This document shows, piece after piece, positions 25,044 to 33,117 of a stretch of DNA of 36,892 nt. The position numbers were made by a program, and so were the translations under genes. The notes beneath the pieces are model-generated. The model was not told the DNA's origin. It ran no database searches and saw only the letters and a list, made by a program, of their open reading frames with translations. This stretch comes from JAYEHK01 sp034659475 (GTDB taxonomy: Bacteria > Bacillota > Syntrophomonadia > Syntrophomonadales > Syntrophomonadaceae). Positions within the stretch are counted from its first letter, which is position 1; each line of letters starts with the position of its first letter. The stretch lies in assembly GCA_034659475.1 (NCBI GenBank), contig JAYEHK010000134.1, forward strand, positions 1 to 36,892, written 5' to 3'.

Positions 25044-25685
25044 TCAACCAAGCACCTTCTGATTCACATACTTAATCGTATCCTTCGGACAGGCCAGAAC
25101 ACACTCGGTGCATTCCAGACACAGGCCTTTATCAATGAAAGGATACTCCTTTGGACTTTCCATAATGATAGCCTCTGCCGGGCAAGCCTTTTTACACTTT
25201 CCGCAGCGAACACAGTTTTCCTGATCCACAAAATAGAAATTTCTTGCCCACTTCCCCGTAAAATTCAGAATCGTACCATAGGGACAGAGATATCGATGCC
25301 AGAAGGCCGGAACATAAAACAGACTCAGCCCTACCCCTGCAAGCGTCAATATCACCAACACCGGTATTTTCCTGCCAGTTGCGAGCACAAATACCATGGT
25401 CATTAGGAAAAGACCCAGCATCACGTTTCGAACCCACTTCTTTTTGGCCCATGCCGGCACCTCTCGTCGGCTAATCCCTAGCTTCTGGTAGATCCTATCC
25501 ACAACATCCATCGTCGTATTAATCGGGCAAAGCCAGGCACAGTAAAAGCGCCCTAACCATAGCGCACCCACTACCCCCAACAGGAATAGCAGCATCCAAA
25601 CCTGCTGTTTGCCTTTCATCGCTAAAAATACAAACAGCAGCAGAGCTAGCCCCTGAACAACTCGTCTTAAACGCATTGCCACCAA
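25044..25685 (-). CDS. NapH-like membrane polyferredoxin
   Basis: A 213-residue membrane-bound ferredoxin-type protein. It has about four hydrophobic helices, CxxxCP motifs typical of the NapH/NosR/CcoG group (FYCAWLCP at 48-53, RYLCPYG at 131-136), and two C-terminal [4Fe-4S] sites with C-x2-C-x2-C-x3-CP spacing (Cys158-168 and 189-199). Such proteins carry electrons between quinol or membrane donors and soluble partners. Possible starts are TTG 25685, GTG 25682 and ATG 25676; GGGAGGG is just upstream. It lies 162 bases downstream of the hcp remnant on the same strand, so it may once have served Hcp (inference). Confidence 0.85.
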   Translation of the reverse strand: MVAMRLRRVVQGLALLLFVFLAMKGKQQVWMLLFLLGVVGALWLGRFYCAWLCPINTTMDVVDRIYQKLGISRREVPAWAKKKWVRNVMLGLFLMTMVFVLATGRKIPVLVILTLAGVGLSLFYVPAFWHRYLCPYGTILNFTGKWARNFYFVDQENCVRCGKCKKACPAEAIIMESPKEYPFIDKGLCLECTECVLACPKDTIKYVNQKVLG

Positions 25686-25847
25686 TCCCTCCCTTATCCA
25701 ATCACCCCGATTTGCAACGTTTCCCTGTTATGCTATGAGAATAGGGCACTTCACACGGAAATGCCCCATAACCCTTCACCTTCTACCCAGATGCCCTTTA
25801 TTAACAGTATTTACTTTTGTATATAGTGTGTTTGGGTAGTAAGCGAC

Positions 25848-26795
25848 TTATTTTCCCATGAACATGGCAATATCATCATCCACGTTGGTGATTCCACCAA
25901 TGCCAAAGTTTTTCACCAGAACCTCTGTCACATTAGGAGACAGGAATGCTGGCAGGGTTGGTCCCAGATGAATGTTTTTTACCCCCAGATACAGAAGTGC
26001 CAGAAGCACGATAACCGCCTTTTGTTCATACCATGAAATATTGTAGGAGATCGGCAGCTCATTCAGATTCTCCAGACCAAAGGCTTCTTTTAATGCCATA
26101 GCAATGAGTACCAGGGAATAGGAATCGTTACACTGACCTGCATCAAGCACTCTAGGAATGCCTCCGATATCGCCCAGATCCAGTTTGTTGTACCGATATT
26201 TTGCACAGCCAGCTGTCAAAATAACCGTATCCTGCGGGAGATTCTGGGCAAAATCCGTATAATAGGATCTGCTTTTCATTCTTCCGTCACAGCCTGCCAT
26301 CACAAAGAAACGCTTGATCGCACCTGATTTGACGGCTTCCACAATCTGATCGGCCAGAGCAATTACTGCTGTATGCCCGAACCCGCCAAAGATTTCACCC
26401 TTCTCAATTTCCTGTGGTGGGGCACATTTTTTCGCCATTTCAATGATAAAAGAGAAGTCTTTGGATGCTGATTCCTCTCGGTCTGCAATGTGTTTAATCC
26501 CTTCATAGCCGGTTGAACCGGTCGTAAAGATCCGATCTCTATAGCTGTCCCGTGGAGGAATAATACAGTTTGTGGTCATCAAAATGGGTCCGTTAAATTT
26601 TTCAAATTCTTCATTCTGCTGCCACCAGGCATTGCCATAGTTGCCGACAAAATGCTTAAACTTTTTAAATACAGGATAGGAATTCGCCGGCAGCATTTCC
26701 CCATGTGTATATACATCAACGCCAGTTCCTTCGGTCTGCTGTAAGAGCTCTTCCAGATCTTTCAGGTCATGACACAGGGGGACGGTCTTGGTGTG
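25848..26795 (-). pseudogene. hcp: Hybrid cluster protein, N-terminal half missing
   Basis: This is the C-terminal part of the hybrid cluster protein (hydroxylamine reductase / NO-stress S-nitrosylase). Normal Hcp has about 550 residues; about 309 remain. Upstream of the first ATG (26696) the frame continues without a stop through HDLKDLEELLQQTEGTG and THGE, both normal Hcp sequence, until it enters a 31-bp hairpin repeat at 26769-26799, where homology ends. All expected hybrid-cluster ligands can be seen: His in HDLKDL, Glu in THGE, Cys in TTNCIIPP, GCDGRMKS, TAGCAKYRYN and DAGQCNDS, and Glu in YEQKA. Missing are the N-terminal cysteine motif that binds the first Fe-S cluster and the native start region. 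I call it a truncated pseudogene. Confidence 0.85.
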
Positions 26796-26799
26796 TCAT
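26769..26799. repeat. 31-bp hairpin repeat, perfect copy 1
   Basis: The ends ATGACACA and TGTGTCAT are inverted around a GGGGGACGGTCTTGG core. The 31 bases are identical to 36833-36863 and in the same orientation. This copy sits exactly at the break point of hcp and 13 bases from the stop codon of rbgA. Confidence 0.9.
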
Positions 26800-26811
26800 C
26801 CCTGTGTCATG

Positions 26812-27651
26812 TTAGTCGAGGCTTATTTGGCCCAGGTGGCCTTTGCGGAAGTCCTGGAGAAGATTTTTGCAGGTTTTATCTAGGTCGAGCTTACCACCTT
26901 TTAATAGGTGTCCTCGTTTTTTTGCTATTTCTTCAAGCAACTCCAGTGGCGTTTGTTCGGAAGTGGGGGTTAATTTGAATTTGTTTTGCAGTATATCCAC
27001 ATGTTTCTCCTGTAAATTCTTTAATAGATACAATGCAACCTCTTCATCACTGTAGGCATTTTCGCCCACAATATCTAATAGTGCTAGTCTTCGGCCCTGT
27101 TCTTCAACCTCTACTTTGGGCCACATTAGACCGGGTGTATCCATGAATTCAATATCTTCTCTCACGCGCACCCATTGCTTGCCGCGGGTTACGCCTGGTT
27201 TTGCCCCCGTCTGTGCCATCTTTTTGCCTACCATACAGTTTAGAAACGTTGATTTTCCAATGTTCGGCACACCAACCACCATAACACGAGCCGCACGAGT
27301 CCGTCTGCCTCTGGCGATAAGCCTCTCTTCTTCCTCTTTAAAGGCAGTCTTTATCAGTTGGATGACCTCTCGGCTTCCTTTGCCGCTGGTAGAATCAATC
27401 AAGGCAACCAAATGGCCTTCGGCACGTAACTGTTTTACATATTCACGGGACGAATCAGGATCAGCCAGATCCATCTTAGTCAGAACAAAAACCACTTTTT
27501 TTCTGCCAGCAATTTTCTCCAGGTCATGATTTCGGCATGAAAACGGTGCCCTGGCATCCAACAGCATCGTAACTACATCGACCAGTTTGATATTCTCTTC
27601 AATCTCACGCCTGGCCTTTACCATATGACCAGGATACCAGTTAATTGCCAC
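26812..27651 (-). CDS. rbgA: Ribosome assembly GTPase RbgA/YlqF
   Basis: A 279-residue circularly permuted GTPase needed for late assembly of the 50S subunit. The permuted motif order is visible: G4 TKMD first, then G1 GVPNIGKST and G3 DTPG. The start AINWYPGHMVKARREIEENI is the family hallmark, and a C-terminal helical domain follows. AAGGAGG precedes the ATG. It is the last gene of the core operon before the hcp break. In relatives it is normally followed directly by rnhB. Confidence 0.96.
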   Translation of the reverse strand: MAINWYPGHMVKARREIEENIKLVDVVTMLLDARAPFSCRNHDLEKIAGRKKVVFVLTKMDLADPDSSREYVKQLRAEGHLVALIDSTSGKGSREVIQLIKTAFKEEEERLIARGRRTRAARVMVVGVPNIGKSTFLNCMVGKKMAQTGAKPGVTRGKQWVRVREDIEFMDTPGLMWPKVEVEEQGRRLALLDIVGENAYSDEEVALYLLKNLQEKHVDILQNKFKLTPTSEQTPLELLEEIAKKRGHLLKGGKLDLDKTCKNLLQDFRKGHLGQISLD

Positions 27652-27688
27652 AATACGTACCTCCTTAAATAGAAAACATTATCTACTT

Positions 27689-28036
27689 GTTAGTAAGAAA
27701 ATAGGAACGAATAGACGCTGACTACACGGACCTTTAGGACCTTCGCGGACAAATTAGAAAATAGACTTTTAATAGACGCAGAAAACGCGGACTTTATTAA
27801 TTTATCTCGGGGATGAAGGCTTAAGGTTAGCTCAGTGGGGTAAAGACGATTAGAGAAAAATAAAGATTTACCCTCTCTGCTCAATCACACAGAGCATTAC
27901 CTATACAGGTCGTACGTAAAACATGAGACCGGACGCAAGCGGTCTTAAACCTTCAGCTCCTGGCATCACATTACAACAAACCCCTTACCTATTTTCATAG
28001 GTGATTACGTGTGCCCATTGGGTATGAGGGATAGTG
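27689..28036. repeat. Composite repeat region between rplS and rbgA (contains copy A)
   Basis: The gap 27652-28088 is filled by left border units (27689-27750 with GTTAGTAAGAAAATAGG and AATAGACGCTGAC, and 27756-27795 with GAAAATAGAC and AATAGACGCAG), then structured element copy A, then a right border (27991-28036, ATTTTCATAGGTGATT..CCATTGGGTATGAGGG). No gene is supported. A signal peptidase gene often found here in relatives is absent. Confidence 0.65.
27805..27985 (+). repeat. Structured element, copy A
   Basis: This is the inverse of 24854-25030. It can fold with an outer stem GAAGGCTTAAG (27815-27825) / CTTAAACCTTC (27944-27954), an inner hairpin GGGTAAA (27838-27844) / TTTACCC (27867-27873), and a small hairpin AGACCG (27926-27931) / CGGTCT (27940-27945). 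Its complement would be transcribed in the rbgA leader. Confidence 0.75.
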
Positions 28037-28066
28037 TGAAAAAAGGGAATACCTTTCGGTATCCCC
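28037..28066 (-). terminator. Terminator after rplS
   Basis: On the minus strand GGGGATACC-GAAA-GGTATTCCC is followed by six T residues, about 25 bases after the rplS stop codon. It would end most core-operon transcripts before rbgA. Confidence 0.85.
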
Positions 28067-28088
28067 TCCGTTTTCTATGTTTCTTGGA

Positions 28089-28439
28089 TTAGAATCTTCT
28101 TTTTTCTTTAACTCTGGCTTTCTTACCAGTTCTTTCACGGAGATAGAACAACCTGGCTCTGCGGACTTTTCCTCTCCGGGTAATTTCAATATGATCAATT
28201 TTAGGTGAATTCATCATAAAGGTTCTTTCCACCGCAACCCCAAACGCAATCTTTCTCACTGTAAATGTCTGAGAAATCCCAGTCCCTCTAATCTTCAAAA
28301 CAGTACCCTGAAAAATCTGAATTCTTTCCCGGGTTCCTTCTACAACCTTAACATGTACTTTTAAGGTATCCCCAGGTCCAAAAGACGGTATATCTTGCTT
28401 TATCTGTTCTTCCTCAATGGCTCTAATAATATCGTTCAT
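28089..28439 (-). CDS. rplS: Ribosomal protein L19
   Basis: A 116-residue 50S ribosomal protein at the 30S-50S interface. MNDIIRAIEEEQIKQDIPSF at the start, FGPGDTLKVHVKVVEG and RRGKVRRARLFYLRER are typical. I chose the ATG at 28439, with GGAGG seven bases upstream; a frame to 28469 would add ten unrelated residues. It belongs to the rpsP-rimM-trmD-rplS operon. Confidence 0.97.
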   Translation of the reverse strand: MNDIIRAIEEEQIKQDIPSFGPGDTLKVHVKVVEGTRERIQIFQGTVLKIRGTGISQTFTVRKIAFGVAVERTFMMNSPKIDHIEITRRGKVRRARLFYLRERTGKKARVKEKRRF

Positions 28440-28552
28440 TACTTCAACCTCCTTCCAACAGGCGTTCATACATCTTAAACGAAATGCAGCGGACCACCTT
28501 TATTACAGAACAAACCTATTTTACCACAATGTAAAAACAACCTCAAGAAAAA

Positions 28553-29131
28553 CTATGATTGAAACCAGAATTCACCGAGCAGGCGATCAATAATAATGGA
28601 AACTGCACTGCGAACTGAAAGATGATTGTAGTCACTGCTTCCTTCAATCGGTTCCAGAATATAATCGCAGCGATCAAGCAGAGCCTGGGTCATTCCCCAT
28701 CCGGTTCCAAACAAAATCAGGTACACCTGTTCTTCATCAAAGATCTTTCGCTTTAGGTCCCGATACCGAAGCGTATTATCATTTATCGCTGCATCGGTTG
28801 CAACCGTAATCACTTTTTGCCCAGTCTCCTGTTCAATGTTGTGAATGGCATCTTCCAGATCGCTGACCAGTTTTAGCCGACTGAAAGCTTCCTTCCTATC
28901 CGGATTATACGTTCCACCATACCCTTCCTGCCAGTAGGATAGAATATCTTTAATTAAGGTCTGTTGCGTAGCTGATGGATGAACGACATAAAACCCTTCC
29001 ACATCATAACTGCGTGTTGCCCTGGCAATATCATGCAGATCCAGATTAGTAATGGAGGTTGTTATCGTATCCTTCCTTTTATTGCTCATTGGATAATGCA
29101 GAAGACCAACAAAAACTCTGGATTTTCTCAC
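28553..29131 (-). CDS. SAM-dependent RNA methyltransferase-like protein
   Basis: A 192-residue protein of the trefoil-knot (SPOUT-like) family annotated as SAM-dependent RNA methyltransferase (Methyltrn_RNA_4). Characteristic pieces are RVFVGLLHYPMSNKRKDTITTSITNLDLHDIARATRSY near the start and YLILFGTGWGMTQALLDRCDYILEPI with HLSVRSAVSIIIDRLLG near the end, the probable SAM knot. The target RNA is not known. It lies two bases after trmD and before rplS, the place where this family sits in many Clostridia. It ends in TAG. Confidence 0.85.
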   Translation of the reverse strand: MRKSRVFVGLLHYPMSNKRKDTITTSITNLDLHDIARATRSYDVEGFYVVHPSATQQTLIKDILSYWQEGYGGTYNPDRKEAFSRLKLVSDLEDAIHNIEQETGQKVITVATDAAINDNTLRYRDLKRKIFDEEQVYLILFGTGWGMTQALLDRCDYILEPIEGSSDYNHLSVRSAVSIIIDRLLGEFWFQS

Positions 29132-29133
29132 GA

Positions 29134-29865
29134 TTATTCCGTCTCCCTGTTAAATAAAATTTCTTCTAATAACTGTCGTTCTTCTTTGTCATATTCGCGG
29201 TTCAAAAGCAGATCCGGGCGCTTCAAAAGCGTTCTTAAGAGGCTTTGTTTTTTACGCCATCTGCGGATGTTCTCATGATGCCCTGACACCAGTACATCTG
29301 GCACCTTCATTCCTTCCACCTCTGCCGGTCTTGTATAATGCGGATACTCCAGGAGTCCATCTGAAAAAGATTCATCTTCCGAAGACTCATCATGTCCCAG
29401 CACCCCTGAAATCAAGCGACTCACTGCATCAACCACAATCATGGCTGGAATCTCTCCACCCGTCAGAACATAATCACCGATTGAAATTTCTTCGTCAACC
29501 TGTTGCATGACGCGTTCGTCAATCCCTTCATAATGACCACATAGAAGAACGAGATGTTTTTTGCTGGAAAGCCTCTCTACATCCGTCTGTTTTAAAGCGC
29601 GACCCTGGGGGGATAAATACACCAACCAGGCATCTTCCGGTTTGACCGCTGTTATCGCTCTGCCAAGCACATCCGCTTTCATCACCATGCCGACACCACC
29701 GCCATAGGGATAATCATCAACTTGTTGGTGACGGCCCAGTGCAAAATCTCTAATGTTGACTGTATTAATTTCCACCAGACCTTTTTCCCGGGCACGCTCG
29801 ATAATGCTTTCACGAAAAGGCGACTCAAACATCCCCGGGAAAAGCGTCATAATGTCAATTTTCAT
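29134..29865 (-). CDS. trmD: tRNA (guanine-N1)-methyltransferase TrmD
   Basis: A 243-residue SPOUT methyltransferase that makes m1G37 in tRNAs and so prevents frameshifting. Motifs are MKIDIMTLFPGMF at the start, YLSPQGRALKQ, GHYEGIDERV and SIGDYVLTGGE in the knot, and DVLVSGHHENIRRWR near the C-terminus. Length is normal. It follows rimM by 29 bases. Confidence 0.97.
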   Translation of the reverse strand: MKIDIMTLFPGMFESPFRESIIERAREKGLVEINTVNIRDFALGRHQQVDDYPYGGGVGMVMKADVLGRAITAVKPEDAWLVYLSPQGRALKQTDVERLSSKKHLVLLCGHYEGIDERVMQQVDEEISIGDYVLTGGEIPAMIVVDAVSRLISGVLGHDESSEDESFSDGLLEYPHYTRPAEVEGMKVPDVLVSGHHENIRRWRKKQSLLRTLLKRPDLLLNREYDKEERQLLEEILFNRETE

Positions 29866-29894
29866 AGGTTATTACTCCTCAAACCATTATATTA

Positions 29895-30413
29895 TTAGCT
29901 GTCCAGAAGCCCTTCCAGGAGTTTTACCCGCATCCATCCCCTGTCCAGATTAACCTCTAAAATAACCTGTTTAATAGCCGGCAACAGGATTTCTCCATAT
30001 TCAGAAGAACATACCACATATACATCATTAGCACCTGTCTCCATAACATCAATCAGCTTGCCCAGATTTCCTTTTTCTTTATCTATAACATCAAGCCCAA
30101 TGAGCTGGAAATGATAATACGCCCCTTCAGGAAGCGGCATCAAATTTTCTTCTTGTATACAAAGAAGTGACCCACGATAAGGTTGAGCTTCTTCCTTGCT
30201 TTCAATGCCCTTTAGCTTCATTAACAAAAGGCTCTGGTAAAGGTTGCTGGACTCAATCTGATATTCCTTCAGCCCTTTTTTATTATCCACCAGGATACGC
30301 TGCATCCCTTTAAAACGCCCCGGAAATTCAGTCAAGATCTCCACCTTCATCGTACCCTTATATCCGTGGGTTCCCACAATTTTCCCCACATTAATCAGGT
30401 CTTTTCTCTCCAC
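29895..30413 (-). CDS. rimM: 16S rRNA processing protein RimM
   Basis: A 172-residue 30S assembly factor that binds ribosomal protein S19. The N-terminal GKIVGTHGYKGTMKVEILTEFPGRF and the C-terminal PRC-barrel part (LPAIKQVILEVNLDRGWMRVKLLEGLLD) are typical. The start is GTG with AGGAGG nine bases upstream. It is separated from khpA by a hairpin (30505-30530). Confidence 0.95.
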   Translation of the reverse strand: MERKDLINVGKIVGTHGYKGTMKVEILTEFPGRFKGMQRILVDNKKGLKEYQIESSNLYQSLLLMKLKGIESKEEAQPYRGSLLCIQEENLMPLPEGAYYHFQLIGLDVIDKEKGNLGKLIDVMETGANDVYVVCSSEYGEILLPAIKQVILEVNLDRGWMRVKLLEGLLDS

Positions 30414-30504
30414 CGGGCAACCTCCTGTTTCATTCGTTTCCTTATATACACCAATTAGAACAACGCCCTGTTTGAATGTATCAAAAACATTGTCCCCATA
30501 AAAG

Positions 30505-30530
30505 GATAGGGCTAATCACTTAGCCCTATC
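30505..30530 (-). promoter_or_regulatory. Perfect hairpin overlapping the khpA stop codon
   Basis: The arms GATAGGGCTAA and TTAGCCCTATC (11 bp, no mismatch) surround a 4-base loop. The khpA TAG stop lies inside the right arm. On the minus strand CTTTTATG follows, so it may be a weak terminator or attenuator that lowers expression of rimM-trmD-rplS relative to rpsP. Confidence 0.6.
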
Positions 30531-30756
30531 TCATAATCTCTACAGCTACCCTTTTCCCTTCTTTAGCAGCAGCTGCCTTGCTCAAAGTTCGGATCGATTT
30601 AGCAATTTTGCCTTGTTTTCCGATCACTTTTCCCATATCATCAGGTGCAACCCTGAGCTCGAGAATAATGGATCTTTCTCCGTCTACTTCTCTCACTTCA
30701 ACCTCATCAGGATTGTCCACCAGCGACCGGGCGATTAACTCAACGAGTTCTTTCAT
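30526..30756 (-). CDS. khpA: KH-domain RNA-binding protein KhpA
   Basis: A 76-residue single KH-domain protein (YlqC/KhpA). The GxxG loop is in GKVIGKQGKIAKSIRTL. KhpA pairs with KhpB (Jag) and influences RNA and cell elongation in Gram-positive bacteria. Normal length, in its usual place between rpsP and rimM. It ends in TAG inside a hairpin. Confidence 0.95.
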   Translation of the reverse strand: MKELVELIARSLVDNPDEVEVREVDGERSIILELRVAPDDMGKVIGKQGKIAKSIRTLSKAAAAKEGKRVAVEIMR

Positions 30757-30781
30757 TATCTCTCACCCCTTGTACCTTTCC

Positions 30782-31048
30782 CTATTTACGGGTCTCAGCA
30801 AATTTAGCCATGACGCCCTGTTTCTGGAGCAGAGATTTTACTGTATCTGAAGGTTTTGCACCATCAATCAACCATTTCAGTGCCTTCTCTTCATCTAGCT
30901 TAACCGTTGCAGGTTGAGTTGTCGGGTCATAATAGCCAATTTCTTCAATAAAACGACCATCTCTGGGTGATCTGGAGTCCGCCACCACAACTCTATAGAA
31001 GGGATTTTTCTTTGCTCCCATTCTCTTCATTCGGATCTTTGTTGCCAC
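30782..31048 (-). CDS. rpsP: Ribosomal protein S16
   Basis: An 88-residue 30S protein. MATKIRMKRMGAKKNPFYRVVVADSRSPRDGRFIEEIGYYDP is the hallmark start (shown here in part). The start codon is GTG, preceded by AAGGAGGTGA, a very strong ribosome site. It follows ffh by 89 bases. Confidence 0.97.
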   Translation of the reverse strand: MATKIRMKRMGAKKNPFYRVVVADSRSPRDGRFIEEIGYYDPTTQPATVKLDEEKALKWLIDGAKPSDTVKSLLQKQGVMAKFAETRK

Positions 31049-31137
31049 ATTGTCACCTCCTTAATATTGGTTCCCTTATATTAAAACTGAATAACCTAAT
31101 TACATCGTTCTTCAGCTATAATAAACATACTAATCCC

Positions 31138-32484
31138 TTAAAAGGGAAACTTCATCCCTGGCATTACCCCGCGTTTGCCCTTTTTCCCGCCCATATCTGA
31201 TAACTGTTTCATCATCTTACGGGATTCATCAAACTGCTTGAGCAAGCGATTTACTTCCTGTACACGGGTTCCACTCCCCTTAGCAATTCTTTTCTTACGG
31301 CTGCCATTGAGGACCGTTGGATCACGCCTTTCCTGCCGGGTCATGGATTGAATAATCGCCTCAACATGGGCAATCTCTTTTTCATCAATTTGCCCCTGCA
31401 TCCCTTTCATCTGTTTCCCCATCCCGGGTATCATCCCCAGCAGGTCTTCCAGCGGCCCCATTTTACGAACCTGTTGCATCTGATCCAAAAAATCGTCCAG
31501 GGTAAACTCCTGTTGACGAATTTTCTTTTCCATTTCGCGAGCTTTTTCCTCATCGAAATTCTCCTGTGCTTTTTCCACCAGGCTCAAAATATCACCCATG
31601 CCCAAAATACGTGAAGCCATGCGGTCGGGATAGAAGGTCTCCAGGGCATCCATCTTCTCTCCCATCCCCACCAGTTTGATGGGACATCCCGTAACTGCTT
31701 TGACCGACAGCGCTGCTCCACCACGGGTATCCCCATCCAGTTTCGTGAGTACCACCCCGGTCAATCCCAGGTCATGATTAAACCCTTCTGCTACATTAAC
31801 AGCATCTTGTCCAGTCATCGCATCCACGACCAACAGGATTTCATCCGGTTCAACAACTGCTTTGATTGCTTTCAGTTCATCCATTAACTCTTCATTGATC
31901 GCCAGTCTTCCAGCTGTATCAATGATGATAATGTCACGGTTATTGGAATGAGAATACTCCATAGAGGCTTTCGCAATATCCACCGGATTCCCCTGACCCA
32001 TAGAAAAAACAGGCACTCCTACCTGTTCCCCCAAGACCTGCAACTGCTTAATCGCGGCAGGGCGATAAACATCACCGGCAACCAATAGGGGTCTACGACC
32101 CTGTTTAACTAAATTCTGGGCCAGTTTTGCCATAGAGGTTGTTTTCCCTGCACCTTGTAATCCAACTGCCATAATAATCGTGGGCGGTTTGGAAGACATA
32201 TTCAAACGCGTCTCTGACCCACCCATTAACTGAACCATTTCATCATGAACAATTTTAATGATCTGCTGACCGGGTGTTATACTCTGCAATACATCAATGC
32301 CTACTGCTTGTTCGGAAACAGTTTTAACAAAATCTTTTACTACCTTATAATTGACATCAGCCTCCAGCAAGGCTAATCGCACTTCACGCATAGCAAGCTT
32401 GACATCTTCTTCAGTAATCTTTCCTTTTCCGCGCAGCTTGCGAAACACATCCTGCAGTCGTTCAGATAATCCTTCAAACGCCAT
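31138..32484 (-). CDS. ffh: Signal recognition particle protein Ffh
   Basis: A 448-residue SRP54-type GTPase that targets membrane and secreted proteins co-translationally. The N domain is followed by the G domain (VGLQGAGKTTSMAKLA, IIIDTAGR, TKLDGDTRGGA) and a Met-rich M domain that binds 4.5S RNA and signal peptides (SRKKRIAKGSGTRVQEVNRLL, then MKFPF). It overlaps nothing and follows ylxM by 15 bases. Confidence 0.97.
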   Translation of the reverse strand: MAFEGLSERLQDVFRKLRGKGKITEEDVKLAMREVRLALLEADVNYKVVKDFVKTVSEQAVGIDVLQSITPGQQIIKIVHDEMVQLMGGSETRLNMSSKPPTIIMAVGLQGAGKTTSMAKLAQNLVKQGRRPLLVAGDVYRPAAIKQLQVLGEQVGVPVFSMGQGNPVDIAKASMEYSHSNNRDIIIIDTAGRLAINEELMDELKAIKAVVEPDEILLVVDAMTGQDAVNVAEGFNHDLGLTGVVLTKLDGDTRGGAALSVKAVTGCPIKLVGMGEKMDALETFYPDRMASRILGMGDILSLVEKAQENFDEEKAREMEKKIRQQEFTLDDFLDQMQQVRKMGPLEDLLGMIPGMGKQMKGMQGQIDEKEIAHVEAIIQSMTRQERRDPTVLNGSRKKRIAKGSGTRVQEVNRLLKQFDESRKMMKQLSDMGGKKGKRGVMPGMKFPF

Positions 32485-32499
32485 GTTATCTCTCCTTTT

Positions 32500-32841
32500 C
32501 TAAAGCAAGCTGTTGATTTCCTGAAGCAGGTCAATCGCCTGCTGTATCCTATCACCGTCTGTTTCTCCACCTTTAAGAAGGTTTTGAATCTCTGAGAGTC
32601 TTTGGTTTGTATCCTGAAACTTATTCACCAAACCCAGTTTTTCTTCGTATTGTTCCAAGACATTCTCAGCCCGACGAACCAGATCATACACCGCTTGCCT
32701 GCTAATGTTATACTCATCCCCTATTTCGGAGTAAGATAAATCATTTTCAAAATGTAAGCTCAAAATATTTTGCTGTTTGTCGGTTAATAACGGACCATAA
32801 AAATCTTTTAACAAGATAATCCGACTTATTCTTTCCAGCAT
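32500..32841 (-). CDS. ylxM: YlxM family helix-turn-helix protein
   Basis: A 113-residue UPF0122/YlxM protein, an SRP-associated DNA-binding-like factor normally encoded before ffh. The helix-turn-helix is in LTDKQQNILSLHFENDLSYSEIG followed by ISRQAVYDLVRRAE (given in pieces). AAGGAG precedes the ATG. It is the first gene of the core operon and ends in TAG. Confidence 0.94.
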   Translation of the reverse strand: MLERISRIILLKDFYGPLLTDKQQNILSLHFENDLSYSEIGDEYNISRQAVYDLVRRAENVLEQYEEKLGLVNKFQDTNQRLSEIQNLLKGGETDGDRIQQAIDLLQEINSLL

Positions 32842-32883
32842 TACACCGTCTCCTTGTGTAAAGCTAATTTACTTTACCAATTA

Positions 32884-32912
32884 ATTTTACCTGCTGTCTT
32901 TATGCCTGTCAA
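32884..32912 (-). promoter_or_regulatory. Sigma-A promoter of the ylxM-ffh-rpsP operon
   Basis: On the minus strand TTGACA (32907-32912) and TAAAAT (32884-32889) are separated by exactly 17 bases. Transcription would begin near 32877, about 36 bases before the ylxM ATG. Confidence 0.85.
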
Positions 32913-32962
32913 GTCGCTGACCCTTCATTTTGGTGTATTTTCAGAAAAATTTGGCATTTTCT

Positions 32963-32991
32963 TTGCCATACGCATTTAAATCCTCTACAAT
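32963..32991 (+). promoter_or_regulatory. Sigma-A promoter of degV
   Basis: TTGCCA (32963-32968) and TACAAT (32986-32991) with a 17-base spacer. It implies a leader of about 120 bases before the degV ATG. It is arranged back to back with the ylxM promoter. Confidence 0.65.
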
Positions 32992-33117
32992 AAGTTAATA
33001 ATAGTAACTGTATTTTCATAAACCAAGACATCATTCTGATTACGCTAGAAACAAGTCATAACGGCAATATTGTTTTAGATTTCTCCAAAAACAAATATAA
33101 AAAAAGGAGTCGATAGA

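Noticed and set aside
24948..25406. A 152-codon open frame in the repeat and opposite the polyferredoxin
   Set aside because: It starts inside structured element copy B and runs antisense to the clear polyferredoxin gene, without a ribosome site. Its similarity to a frame at 27690-27884 is due to the repeat.
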